Positions 12,001 to 20,156 of a stretch of 64,000 bases of DNA are shown piece after piece. The translations under genes were made by a program, and so were the position numbers. Position 1 is the stretch's first letter, and each line of letters begins with the position of its first letter. The stretch is from contig NZ_MDEQ02000001.1 in assembly GCF_001883705.2 (NCBI RefSeq), positions 186,001 to 250,000 on the forward strand. The letters run 5' to 3'. Below the pieces are notes generated by a model, which had not been told where the DNA came from, ran no database searches, and saw only the letters and a program-made list of their open reading frames with translations. The stretch comes from Burkholderia catarinensis (GTDB lineage Bacteria; Pseudomonadota; Gammaproteobacteria; Burkholderiales; Burkholderiaceae).

Positions 12001-13380
12001 GCGACTACTTCGGCCGCGAGCACGCTCGCGACGCGCGGCCTCGCAATGCTCGCAGAGGCCGGAATCTCTGCGGGCGTGCGCACGGCGATCGAGGGCGGAA
12101 GCTTCGGTTCCGCGTTGAAGAGCGGGATGGTCAGCGAATTGGCCGCGGCCGGCGCATTTGCCATCGGCGATCAGGCCGATCCGCTCACGCTGCAAAACAT
12201 CGTCGAGCATGCGGCGCTGGGCTGTGCCGCGGGTGCCGTCGGCGGAACCGGGTGCGGAAGCGGCGCAATTGGCGGCGGCGTGAGCGCAATCGTGTCGCCG
12301 TGGCTGACCTACGGCGCGTCGAAGACAGGCGCGTCGGACGATGTCCAGAACGCGATCGTCGCAAGTTTTGCGACGTTCGCCGGGGGCGCAGTCGCGGGGG
12401 CGTTGGGGGGCGACATCTCGTCCGGAGCGCTGGCAGCGCAGAACGAGGCGTTGAACAACACGCTTCAACACAAGGAATTGGCGCTTGAAGCAATCGGGAA
12501 GGTGCTGAGCCGCAATCATTCCCTTGCAGCCAAATATAGTCCCGAAACCTTGCTCAAGGCGGCAGAGAACGTCTATGGTGCGGGCGGCGGCAAGGACGGG
12601 ATGAACGTATGGAGCAGTGAGGCCGACGCGAGGGCGGCAACAGCGCAAAGAGGGACGACGTATTACCGAGACGCGTCGGGTCGTTACATCGAGCGCTGGA
12701 ACGTACCGGACGACGCCGAGTATCAGGCACGTCTCATCATCGACAACGCCGCCCATATGTATGGCGCGCGATATGCATCGCTGTCGGCTGACAACTTCGG
12801 TCAGTTGATGTCTTCCTATGTGAAGACGATCGGTGTGGATCCGTCGAACTTCCAGGGCGTGGGCGAAGCTGCGGCAATGGGGCTCGGCGCCTTCGGATCG
12901 GTCGTGAAGCGCGACGGCGCCGTTGTAGCAGGAAGCAAAGGGGCCGCAACCGATATCACGGGAAGTGCCCAGAGTCTGTATGATCAGTTGCCGAAGCGAT
13001 TGCAGACGAAGACTGTCGCAACGGACGGTGAGACGGACACGATAAGCGGCTACGGCACATATCTGCCTGACGGATATAAGTTTGTCGATCCGGCCAAGGT
13101 CGCACAGCGCGCCGACGAGATTGGTCACGAGTTGCGTGCAGCAGGCGCAATGGATCAGGGGGTGCCTGGTCAGTACAGTGCGTCTCATGCCGAGAAGCAG
13201 GTCATCGTGAACAACCCCGGTGCGGCTCAAGTCGACGTGTCGAGACCGATGTGTACCGATTGCCAGGCATTCTACAAAGCCGAGGCGGCAGCGCAAAACA
13301 GGCCGCTCGTTGTGTCTGACCCGAATGCAACCCGTATTTTCCTACCCAATGGAAATGTTATGGTGAATCCGCGTAAATGA
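1..13380 (+). CDS. cdiA: CdiA/BcpA-like contact-dependent inhibition exoprotein, 5' partial, with C-terminal deaminase-like toxin
   Basis: The frame is open from the window edge to the TGA at 13378, over 4,450 residues, so the signal peptide and TPS secretion domain lie upstream. Residues 1 to about 2,900 are short filamentous-haemagglutinin-type repeats (AGRDV, GGTL, SGG-rich), as expected of a beta-helical stalk secreted by a CdiB-type partner. Around residues 3,840-3,970 an Ala/Gly-rich hydrophobic segment resembles the DUF637 (possible haemagglutinin) domain. A NEALNN motif (codons from about 12439) resembles the NxxLYN-type boundary preceding Burkholderia CDI toxins. The C-terminus has HAEK (H4395, E4397, counting from nt 4) and CTDC (C4417, C4420), the zinc and catalytic signature of the cytidine-deaminase superfamily. 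Toxin substrate, DNA, RNA or free nucleotide, cannot be read from sequence. The stop overlaps the immunity gene. The absence of a transporter gene downstream suggests a cdiB-first order with cdiB off-window. Confidence 0.9.
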   Translation, partial: DVTVGARGTVQSAGDLALTARTGSVTSNGTLTSASNLSVQGAQDVALLGTTGAMADTTLSAGRDVTVGGTLSGRGGVRIDAGRDIALGGSTGFVKDVQAQAGRNLSMTGSLAATNVTLGSGQSMTLHDVQSSAALQANAQNGALTIDGTVTSLSTTQLKSGGDTAVTGTLQSTGRLDVASGGGVAIAGQVNTVSTGTFRAGNRFSVDGTLQTTGTLDIASGADASIGGTVNALSDAMLASSGGATVNGLLQSAGPLTLTSGANTSIGGTVLSTGDVTLKNAAGSLTSTGTIQAGRDLLIDAAHAVDLGKQQTIAQRDLTVRAGGDLIANGTVMGQRNGVLNAGGTLGGAASIAFGQAATLQSGGDTRLTGSLRGDTVQTQAGGSASLHDVQAASSMSLAATQDLATTGNLIGNATTTLQAGRDLGVSGAVQSSQTLTLTAGRDVATTGAMRTDQDLHVHAGNNAAIGDVQVGTALDVKSQGTAGDGDVTLNGNATVAGVTNVQAARDIVVNGSLTGATQVALSAQHDVGVNGSGAVRAIGDLAITATTGSIASAGILNGAGSLTANAAQDVALTGTTVFTGDAAVTAGRDVTVGGTLAGRGGARIDAGRDIALGGSTGFLKDVQAQAGRNLSMTGSLAGMNVTLGSGQSMTLHDVQSSGALQANAQSGTLTVDGTVTSLSTAQLQAGSDTTVTGALQSAGRLDLTSGGNLGIGGTVSALSDAAVTSSGAATVNGLLQSAGPLTLTSGANTSIGGTVLSTGDVTLKNAAGSLTSTGTIQAGRDLLIDAAHAVDLGTLQTTAQRDITVLAGGDLIANGTVIGQRNGVLNAGGAIGGAAAIAFGQAATLQSGGDTRLTGSLRGDTVQMQAGGSASLHDVTAAATMSLSAAQDLATTGTVVAGSTATLQAGGNLGVDGVMQAVGDIALTATNGSISTSGPIAGNGAIGMQAGTDILLNGAVGAARGMSLNAARDVSATQALNVLANDLRITAGNNIGVADVQAGGALSVTARNGDAAFNGTAAALGETTVNAGRDVVVRGTLAGGGDGTSATHAPTSVQAGRDVQVTGMLAGGATLGVNAARDVTIGNAGQVQAAGDMTLAAGAGSITSQGTLAAERTAALTAARDVSLTGKTSVGGDAALTAGHDLTLGGSVVGKGGAVLNAGNDVTIGGSTVFTNDVAAKAGNDLAVTGALQGQAVSLSAARAIALKDVQSNAALTVNAQGGALTIDGTVNSLAGGTLNAAGDLTLNGALQTAGSLNAASSGNLAINGAVNALADATLQSAADLNVNGTLHAGGPLAASSNGTLSVGGTLDAATDATLSAARGLVVDGTVNAGRKLGMTSGGPTTLRGVVNAAASGALRSDGDITVNGTLQAAGPLDVIGGGNTTVGGALVSSGDMTLRNAAGALTSTGTLQSGGNLSADAAGTIDLGQGRTTALGDLAVNAGRDLHADGTVIAQGRGTLTAGGAIGGAGALAFGGAATLQSGGDMLLTGSLRGDRVDVNAGGNATLHDVNAGAAMTLASAGNLSTTGAVTGNAAVLLRAGGDIDHSGVLQAIGNATFDARGGHVASTGSIETNGALAVKAGTDIALGGKTASALNTTLTAGRDIAIGGSLASGGAFDATAGGNAGIAGAVLAIGDTHVGAANDVDVTGKLEGHGAGVLAAGRDLTGAGTIAFAQAAMLDAGRDVVQGGLVQGHTVAITAAGNARVTNVQADDTLSLRANGTRTDTGFGNLTINGTAAAGGRIDAVAAQDVSVSGKLQGAATVGIDAGRSAVIGGAVQSGGAMTIAAHAGDLAATGGINSGATLDVTTGRDLALGATTSAVGDMTLTAARDLNTGSGLLIGDANGTLRAGRDIVGAGTQSFLQGVFDAAAQRNAVSGGLVQARSVQLQGGNDASVNDVVSATTFDLKALGNAGGGDAVVRGTAQAAGAATATAAHDVRVTGTLSNGAAQTLSAGNDVVVSGTSKSAGDMKVAASGGSVQLNGTTTSGGALDVRAGVDARFDGTIAAAGMTTVQAGHDIGIGGSVAGQAGGTLTAARDIAGAGSVAFGQDATLVASHDVALSGALQGASVSVTGGNNAGLGSVQAVSGDLSVVANGLAGGGDVTLGGAGTALGAFSLQAARDVSVSHAINAGAATGITAARNVALGDVNTAGDLNVTASNGSAAAANVTARGNLNVTAGQAIALSGQTVSGGNATLASGGDMTLVGSIAAQNAGKLTAGGSIDAASIAFGKQATVSAANNIAVKGGVTTDGDLAMTAGNDLAIGSAQTGGAIDLRAQGHNGAGDVIVNGGLISGQATTIAAARDVGIAGSVGSGASLTAGAGRNLGIAGAIRSNADTSLSATNGNLVVGGDFVSVGNFGARAGGSLALLTGGLSNGDTTLTSGGAMTLGGALFGLGGASLDAGGAITGGSALTFGKDIGVTSGGGVALGAIQSAGKFTATSTGDLSLGATTAVGGVSATSQAGSVAVNGALQSGGNVQIQAANNVQVTGALSSMGTVNVNGVNGNVTLAGVSSNGDATLHAGQDLTLGGSSVVAGQLGLSGGNVTLNGSVVGSKNVTVSAQGTVDAGNATIVASQNLQVSGANVTLGDATVGGALTAQASNQLTLAGGHAVNVVGNATLTSQNGMYNAAHVLAGSLNVSAPNLTNAPGATLASIGATTINASNFTNAGLVNGTTTNVTVGGGLTNVGGSLMAVDALGINAGSLNNQNGIVFAGNPSVGTGATGDVSLTINGGDGTFYNAGGQLLAQRNMGINVANMTFDPLQGTISQGGNLSVTAGYVNIGGTWNYGGQSVALTGLNGIANYGTMTGTAALTLSSGGGTFENHGQVSGRDVTFNGTLNNAAGAVMHADNALTLNGNTTNRGTVEAGSVLNVSGWNYDNQGATTQSRGDANFNLGGSLFNTGGSLFAGRNIGISAAQVINDQTAPQGAVTTTTQVSDPALLMSGSVGTVTAGYEKISGHEQTVSAAYVTSSATLGGLLAPTGSTTNSGLLSASNPVATSGTVTFNQYRIVTGTNDHGTSQNSNYWFVGTGPAAGALQSATFTLPTVYQTTTNQQAGTSGVISAGGSISLTAGPLSNKGGQIAAQGDIALNVQSLSNGAVAPTMTVNSSTYVDQAQYANFLAQLAALGSIGVKGTGNPTGAFNCDGGNYCQVGSPYLPTTFQINRGAAAPTATGTVTFTTPTGMIAAGSNLTIGGGNLTNQGLLYAGNNVGITSGTLTNQGGNQQNYASQVGCASGVPNAACGNAGQPRGNNPTTTTFGYSQNDATIYAGHDLVIAAGQINNTYGNLLAGHDIVVGGVGTTASSTTPAQSLNNTSGNIVAGNNITLNVSGAITNNLPPPVPVHENYGKKEQYSGCMTAGGYKESYCEGYVDQQSGSSSVISAGNNLQVNAGSLTNIGSLIAAGNNATIAVAGPVVNEAQVLNAYWHSHWVQETGMFSSDKRHDIWACGTPEQCQALYGSAYTSTGGTIDPPTPVGNIAATIQAPNLSISSGGQIQNVGNVIGTSVSLSGQKLINGIKTPNTYTPQVGSPERVITLSPVTLPGLNLSIPRAVGTGTLPTPVAGKASYVNESLGASGLLGAQDLLNNLPPNLQPSSTLFYFNPQEEDLLLQQAALQQTGKSSFVDGLSYDSKHNMSVTEQEKEYLYGNALDYSKSHGLQLGAALTQEQINTLDKPMLWYVEQTVPDPTCHATGTASCPTITALMPQVYLPQDTQALSAGGNISGHDVTLKFNQDGNGSILNTGSITASGTLSVDTHTLTNQANQVNVGEIWQKVDGGYLNTTGTVVQPGGFMSAANMELNVQALNQIGGALQKLNADGTVDAVSTQAMLASLQWQLGGDFVQQTLTDHLHSDFVKEGGAFGMVQLGALVAAIAISLVTYGAASAAIGATLGEAGGTFAAATAATTTVEGIALPAVSAGLGNMVLSAGIAGIASSVGSQLVGTGSVKWGSAFEAGAIAAVTAGLTNGITYDANAGLGFTTQPLVQGGTTSSLASLSGVNPAIGNTANQATTSAASTLATRGLAMLAEAGISAGVRTAIEGGSFGSALKSGMVSELAAAGAFAIGDQADPLTLQNIVEHAALGCAAGAVGGTGCGSGAIGGGVSAIVSPWLTYGASKTGASDDVQNAIVASFATFAGGAVAGALGGDISSGALAAQNEALNNTLQHKELALEAIGKVLSRNHSLAAKYSPETLLKAAENVYGAGGGKDGMNVWSSEADARAATAQRGTTYYRDASGRYIERWNVPDDAEYQARLIIDNAAHMYGARYASLSADNFGQLMSSYVKTIGVDPSNFQGVGEAAAMGLGAFGSVVKRDGAVVAGSKGAATDITGSAQSLYDQLPKRLQTKTVATDGETDTISGYGTYLPDGYKFVDPAKVAQRADEIGHELRAAGAMDQGVPGQYSASHAEKQVIVNNPGAAQVDVSRPMCTDCQAFYKAEAAAQNRPLVVSDPNATRIFLPNGNVMVNPRK
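130..4600 (+). repeat. Long super-repeats inside the cdiA stalk
   Basis: On top of the short stalk repeats, a block of roughly 1 kb recurs. Copy 1 is about 130-1230 and copy 2 about 1708-2690; the nucleotide offset is about 1,578 at the start (RDVTVGGTL motif near 187 and 1765) and 1,458 later (NGLLQSAGPL motif near 741 and 2199). The 120-base difference is a 40-codon block present only in copy 1. Parts are near-identical at DNA level. A more diverged third copy runs from about 3,370 to 4,600. Boundaries are by eye. Confidence 0.75.
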
Positions 13381-14000
13381 TGAACGTTCCACAAAAATTG
13401 GCCGACGAGTTGTCCTCAGCACAGGCGCTGATTACGCTGGATGGTGAGCTTCCTGCTGCTGTTCGACGAGGTATTCTTCAATTGATCGAGGAATTGTCAT
13501 CTGCTGAACATGCTGACGCCGGGTACTTGCGTCGGGCGCGGCTCGCGATCATCTGTGCGAGAGAAGTGGTCGATCGGTTGAGCCCCTACGCGGATGTGCT
13601 GGTAACTGCGCGGACGATCCTGGCCAGCGGTATCGCCGCGTTGGCCGGGAAATATGATTTATCCGTGCTTCAGCGACACAACGACGAGTACCACACCAAG
13701 GTCGTTGATCTGTTTGAACATGGCGAGGTGGCGTTTGTCCCCGTTTACGCGGGAATGACCGTTTTTGCGGCGATCAATACGATTTTGTACGATACCAATT
13801 TCGAGGTGGTCGGCGAAAACGAAAAAAGTGTGCCTCCTGATGATTGGGATGTAGGTTACTACGGGGCGCTGGCGGTTTCGGGCAGTGCGATTTGGGAGGC
13901 CAAAGGCGGGGCCGAAAGCCGTCGGTTGTACTGGCTATGGTATTTGGAGAGTGCGCTCCCTCGAGCGTGGGATGTTCTCGCACCATTGCAAACAACTTGA
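13377..14000 (+). CDS. cdiI: CDI immunity protein candidate, cognate to the deaminase toxin
   Basis: A 207-residue protein whose ATG overlaps the cdiA stop (ATGATGA); a second in-frame ATG follows at once. It has no signal peptide or membrane segment, so it should act in the cytoplasm, where a deaminase toxin would have to be neutralised. The C-terminal part is Trp- and Tyr-rich (RRLYWLWYLE, LPRAWDV) and resembles the Imm5 family often found next to deaminase toxins; that family match is from memory and moderate. The G+C content looks lower than in the cdiA stalk, typical of exchangeable toxin/immunity cassettes. The function rests mainly on position and overlap. Confidence 0.75.
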   Translation: MMNVPQKLADELSSAQALITLDGELPAAVRRGILQLIEELSSAEHADAGYLRRARLAIICAREVVDRLSPYADVLVTARTILASGIAALAGKYDLSVLQRHNDEYHTKVVDLFEHGEVAFVPVYAGMTVFAAINTILYDTNFEVVGENEKSVPPDDWDVGYYGALAVSGSAIWEAKGGAESRRLYWLWYLESALPRAWDVLAPLQTT

Positions 14001-14519
14001 CGCGATTGCCTTGAGCCTGTCGCACCCACTCACCCAACCGAGAAGCAGTGCTGTTTTTCTGGAGAATCCGGGAATCACACCATGATGCCGATCTCGATGC
14101 ACTAGGCGCCGCTCTTGGCCTCGCGCCGAACTGGAAACGGCGTTCGGCCGAGCGTGTGAAATGAGCTCGGGTGAACTCGGAGCAAAACACCGGAGCGATA
14201 GTGCAGTCGTTCCTTGAAATGAAGGCAATCGGTATTTTTTCGAATGAATTTCGAAAGAAAATTATCGAAATATCACCCTAAAGAACGCGGAACTGGTGCC
14301 GTTACTTCGGAACAGAAAGTAAAAAGCAATTCCGAAGTTGCCACACCATCAACAACCGAGGACTGCGGGGGCTGAGCCGCCGCGTGGATGACAATCGAAT
14401 GGCCTTTCGTTTTCCGATCTGGTGCGCAGGCATTGGCCGACTTAGCATCGTCTGCATGCGCTTGCCGTCGCACGTCGCTCGCTGCGCGTTGCCAGCGATT
14501 CCAGCATATCAAGCAATAC

Positions 14520-14726
14520 CTATTCGTCGTTCAACGTCTCGTCGGTCGACTCGCCACTGAATAGCGTCGGCGAGAGCGCGACCTTATCGCGAATGAGGAT
14601 CTGTGAGCATTTGTCGGACTTGGATGCGCGGCCAATGACGCGACGGGCGGTATCCAGCAGAAGCCTGGCGCGCTTCAATATCAGCGGGGGCCGAGCCGAC
14701 TTTGAGCGGCCACCTTCACGAAGCAT
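14520..14726 (-). CDS. Small hypothetical protein or gene fragment
   Basis: A 68-residue open frame, basic at the N-terminus (MLREGGRSKSARPP), with plausible codon use. It has no recognisable domain, no clear Shine-Dalgarno sequence and no conserved neighbour. It may be a fragment of a larger decayed gene together with the open stretch just downstream on the same strand. I do not recognise it. Confidence 0.2.
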   Translation of the reverse strand: MLREGGRSKSARPPLILKRARLLLDTARRVIGRASKSDKCSQILIRDKVALSPTLFSGESTDETLNDE

Positions 14727-14984
14727 TCGTGAGAGTGGTCGGTTCGTCCGGGATCACGCGGATTAACCTCATCGCCTGACCCTGCGTCCGGGCGAGAACG
14801 GGAATGCTCCCAGCGACAAAGCCCCTAGAAAATTCCCTCGATAACCCCCTAAAGAAATCCCCACCACCGCCGTTACCCTTCCTCGGTAGCTCAAAAAAAG
14901 TATTACCAAAGCGGTAGAACCAAACCACACGACCAGATAACCGAGGGGGCGCCCGGCCGGCGAAGCCGTGCGCATGACCAGAAG

Positions 14985-15242
14985 ATGGGATGCACCGATT
15001 CGATGGGGCGCGCAGGCATCGGGGGCCAGCGCGTCGTCTTCCTTTGCCTTGCCGCGGCATGCCTGCTGCTGCATGTGGTTCTCACCGCTGCGTGCGCGTT
15101 CCCGCGCGACCACACCTCCACGCTCGTGTCCGTCGTGCCGAATATCCGGCAACCGACGACCGCCTCATCGTCCTTCCCCGACACATCACACCACGCATCC
15201 AACGTCGCTCGAGGAGGCCCACGCAACACACCGGAAAAGTAA
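14985..15242 (+). CDS. Possible small secreted protein, unrecognised
   Basis: An 85-residue frame with a signal-peptide-like start: a short polar and basic N-terminus, then a hydrophobic stretch (VVFLCLAAACLLLHVVLTAA, residues 18-37), then a Ser/Thr/Pro/His-rich tail. It ends 52 bases before the lipoprotein start at 15295. Two other frames are open across the same interval, so coding is uncertain. Function unknown. Confidence 0.28.
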   Translation: MGCTDSMGRAGIGGQRVVFLCLAAACLLLHVVLTAACAFPRDHTSTLVSVVPNIRQPTTASSSFPDTSHHASNVARGGPRNTPEK

Positions 15243-15294
15243 CGCGATTCGAATCTAGACCACTAAAAAACGCACCAAAAAATCGAGGATTGAA

Positions 15295-16227
15295 TTGAAC
15301 AAGCATTCTCTTTGTTTGCTGGCGGCAGCCGCGATCTCGGTATTCGTTGTCGCCGGTTGCGGCGGCGGCGACGGCTCGTCGAACGCAAGCAGCGGCACGC
15401 CCGCCAACACCGGCGGCGCCAATAACGCAGCCAGCGCACCGGCCGTCGCCTCGACGCCGCTCGCGGCTCCACCCGCAAGCGCCCCCGTCGCATCGTCGCA
15501 GCCGGTGACGGTCGGCGAGGCACTGCCCAGCCTGACGACCCCGCAAGCCGGTTCGACGGCCGCAACGGCAACCGGCCCGGTGGGGATCTGGTCGGCATCC
15601 GGCAACCTCGGCTACTCGACCATCGCCTTGGTCGACCCGCACAACAACCTGAGCACGCTCAATCTGCTCGGATCGTTCGTGATGTCCGACGATTTCACGA
15701 ATCTGACCGTCAACGGTTCGACGTGGTCGCTCGCGCCGGGTATCAACTTTGCAGGAACGAGCGGCATCGTCACGAAGATCGATTCGGGCTCGGGCGCATA
15801 CAGCCCGCAGCAGACCTTGTCCGGCACGATCAGCCGCAACGGTACGGCGTCGAATTTCACGTGGACCTACAACGCCGCAAACGCACTTGCCGTCACGCAG
15901 GACAGCGTGGTGGGCGCCTGGGCGACGACCAACGCATCGTTCGCGATTGCATCGGGCGGTACGCTGACCGGCACGCTGAGCGGTTGCAACCTGAGCGGCA
16001 CGCTGCTGCTTTCCACGCCCGGCTCGAACCAGAACATGTACGACATGACGGTAACGGCCTCCGCGTCGACAGGCTGCAAGCTGCCGGCCGGCGTTCCGCT
16101 GTCGGGCAGCGCCGCGATCATGTTCGTGCCGATCACGGGAACCAACGGCTTCAAGCGCTCGATCCTCTACGTGCTGCGCGCGGCTGATTACAGCTTCATC
16201 GCGTACGGTCAGGTGATCAAACAATAA
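15295..16227 (+). CDS. Putative lipoprotein, function unknown
   Basis: 310 residues. The TTG start is chosen because a GAGG Shine-Dalgarno sequence lies about 7 bases upstream and the signal peptide begins there (MNKHSLCLLAAAA). The lipobox is VVAGC with the acylated Cys near residue 22, followed by a Gly/Ser/Ala-rich flexible linker of about 70 residues. The mature domain, from about residue 95, begins GPVGIWSASGN and has repeated GTLTGTLSGCNLSGT-like segments, which suggests a small beta-rich fold. Two further Cys residues (SGCNL, TGCKL) could pair. No enzyme motif is visible. The next gene is also a lipoprotein, but a gap of about 90 bases makes an operon only possible. Confidence 0.8.
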   Translation: MNKHSLCLLAAAAISVFVVAGCGGGDGSSNASSGTPANTGGANNAASAPAVASTPLAAPPASAPVASSQPVTVGEALPSLTTPQAGSTAATATGPVGIWSASGNLGYSTIALVDPHNNLSTLNLLGSFVMSDDFTNLTVNGSTWSLAPGINFAGTSGIVTKIDSGSGAYSPQQTLSGTISRNGTASNFTWTYNAANALAVTQDSVVGAWATTNASFAIASGGTLTGTLSGCNLSGTLLLSTPGSNQNMYDMTVTASASTGCKLPAGVPLSGSAAIMFVPITGTNGFKRSILYVLRAADYSFIAYGQVIKQ

Positions 16228-16317
16228 ACGCACGGTCGCACCGCACACGGCGCGTCGACGCGCCGCGTGCGGCGGCCCGATGAACACGTTCCGTCAACAA
16301 CGAAAGCCACTCATCCA

Positions 16318-17139
16318 ATGAAGAACTCCTCCCAAGCCGCCCTGTTCGGTTGCGGCCTGCTCGTGACGCTGCTGTCCGGTTGCACCACGTTGCCGAACAC
16401 GGACATGAAACCCGAAGCGCGTCAGAAGTTGCATTCGATCGCGATGCTCGACGTCACCGAGCCGAAGCGTGTCGGGGTCGTCAATCTCGGCGGCGCGGCG
16501 GCCGGGTTCGGGCTGATCGGCGCGCTCGCGCAAGGCGCCGTCAACGCGAGCCATACGAGCACCTACACGGATCGCATCGCGGCCGGCAAGATCGTGTTCG
16601 CACCGGACATCGTGGACGGCGTGACGGGCCGCCTCACCGGCAACGGCTATCAGGTCGTGAAGCTGGACGGCCAGAAGGCGAAGCTCGCCGATGACGGCAA
16701 GTCGGACGACTACTCGGCGATCCAGACCGACGCGGATGCGATCATGAACGTGTGGTTCACGTCGTTCGGCTATATCTCGCCGCCCAACCAGCCCGACTAC
16801 ATCCCGTGGGTGGTCATTCGCGCGCGCATTCTCGACGCGAAGACGAAGCAGGACATCTATTACAAGACGTTCGCATGCGGCTACGACATCAAGGCGAACA
16901 GCGTCCACATCGACAGCGATTTTGCTTACACGTACGGCAGCTTCAGCGATCTCGAGAAGAATTTCGACAAGTCGGTGGAAGGGATCAAGTCGTGCGAGAA
17001 GTCGGTCGCGGACATGATCGGCCGGGATCTGGCACGTACGTCGGCGCCGGCACCGGCCACTGCCGCTGCTTCCACTGCTTCGACGGCATTGACGACGACT
17101 GCGGCCACCGCGACCGCGCCGGCCACGGCGTCGAAATAA
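16318..17139 (+). CDS. Putative lipoprotein, function unknown
   Basis: 273 residues from the ATG at 16318; an upstream in-frame ATG would spoil the signal peptide, so it is rejected. The lipobox is LLSGCTTLP, with Cys near residue 20. A Gly/Ala-rich hydrophobic stretch (LGGAAAGFGLIGALAQGAVN, about residues 56-75) may pack against a membrane. The middle contains IVFAPDIVDGVTGRL and a YISPPNQPDYIPWVVIRARI-type strand region. The last 30 residues are Ala/Thr/Ser-rich and disordered. I do not recognise the family. It is probably an outer- or inner-membrane anchored periplasmic protein. Confidence 0.8.
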   Translation: MKNSSQAALFGCGLLVTLLSGCTTLPNTDMKPEARQKLHSIAMLDVTEPKRVGVVNLGGAAAGFGLIGALAQGAVNASHTSTYTDRIAAGKIVFAPDIVDGVTGRLTGNGYQVVKLDGQKAKLADDGKSDDYSAIQTDADAIMNVWFTSFGYISPPNQPDYIPWVVIRARILDAKTKQDIYYKTFACGYDIKANSVHIDSDFAYTYGSFSDLEKNFDKSVEGIKSCEKSVADMIGRDLARTSAPAPATAAASTASTALTTTAATATAPATASK

Positions 17140-17226
17140 CCTTGACGCGCCTGCAGGATCGTCGCGATACGCGTTCCGGATCCGGCAGTGCTTGAAGAAA
17201 AAGCGGGAAGGGAAGTGCTGCACGCA

Positions 17227-17252
17227 GCCGGGCGGTTGTCACACCGCCCGGC
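17227..17252 (-). terminator. Perfect 9-bp hairpin downstream of argG
   Basis: GCCGGGCGG and CCGCCCGGC flank an 8-base loop, about 20 bases past the argG stop. On the minus strand a T-rich stretch (CTTTTTCTT) follows some 25 bases later, so it is a hairpin of terminator type but without an immediate U-tract. It may also end readthrough from the plus-strand lipoprotein gene. Confidence 0.5.
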
Positions 17253-17272
17253 CGCTCGCGAAAGCGACTGGC

Positions 17273-20009
<2,737 letters not shown>

Positions 20010-20156
20010 GACGGAGCAGGGGTGGCCGGAACGCGCACGGCGGCCTGCGCGGGCCGGCGCCGCGCCGCATGCGCAGCAGACGTAACGCTAGCCGAACGCG
20101 CGCGGGCTGTCCACGGCGCGGCCTTTTGGCGTGGCCGGCGGCCGCGGGTCCTCACG

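Larger units (their letters stand above)
14001..15294. other. Gene-poor, probably degenerate region downstream of the CDI locus
   Basis: About 1.3 kb without a convincing full-length gene. On the plus strand, 14015-14164 is an open stretch ending in the coding-looking sequence LGLAPNWKRRSAERVK with no good start, possibly the tail of a displaced orphan cassette. Minus-strand open stretches at 14273-14512 and 14520-14726 lie end to end. An A/T-richer segment sits at about 14810-14940. Such debris is common behind CDI toxin/immunity exchanges, but no identity can be given. Confidence 0.4.
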
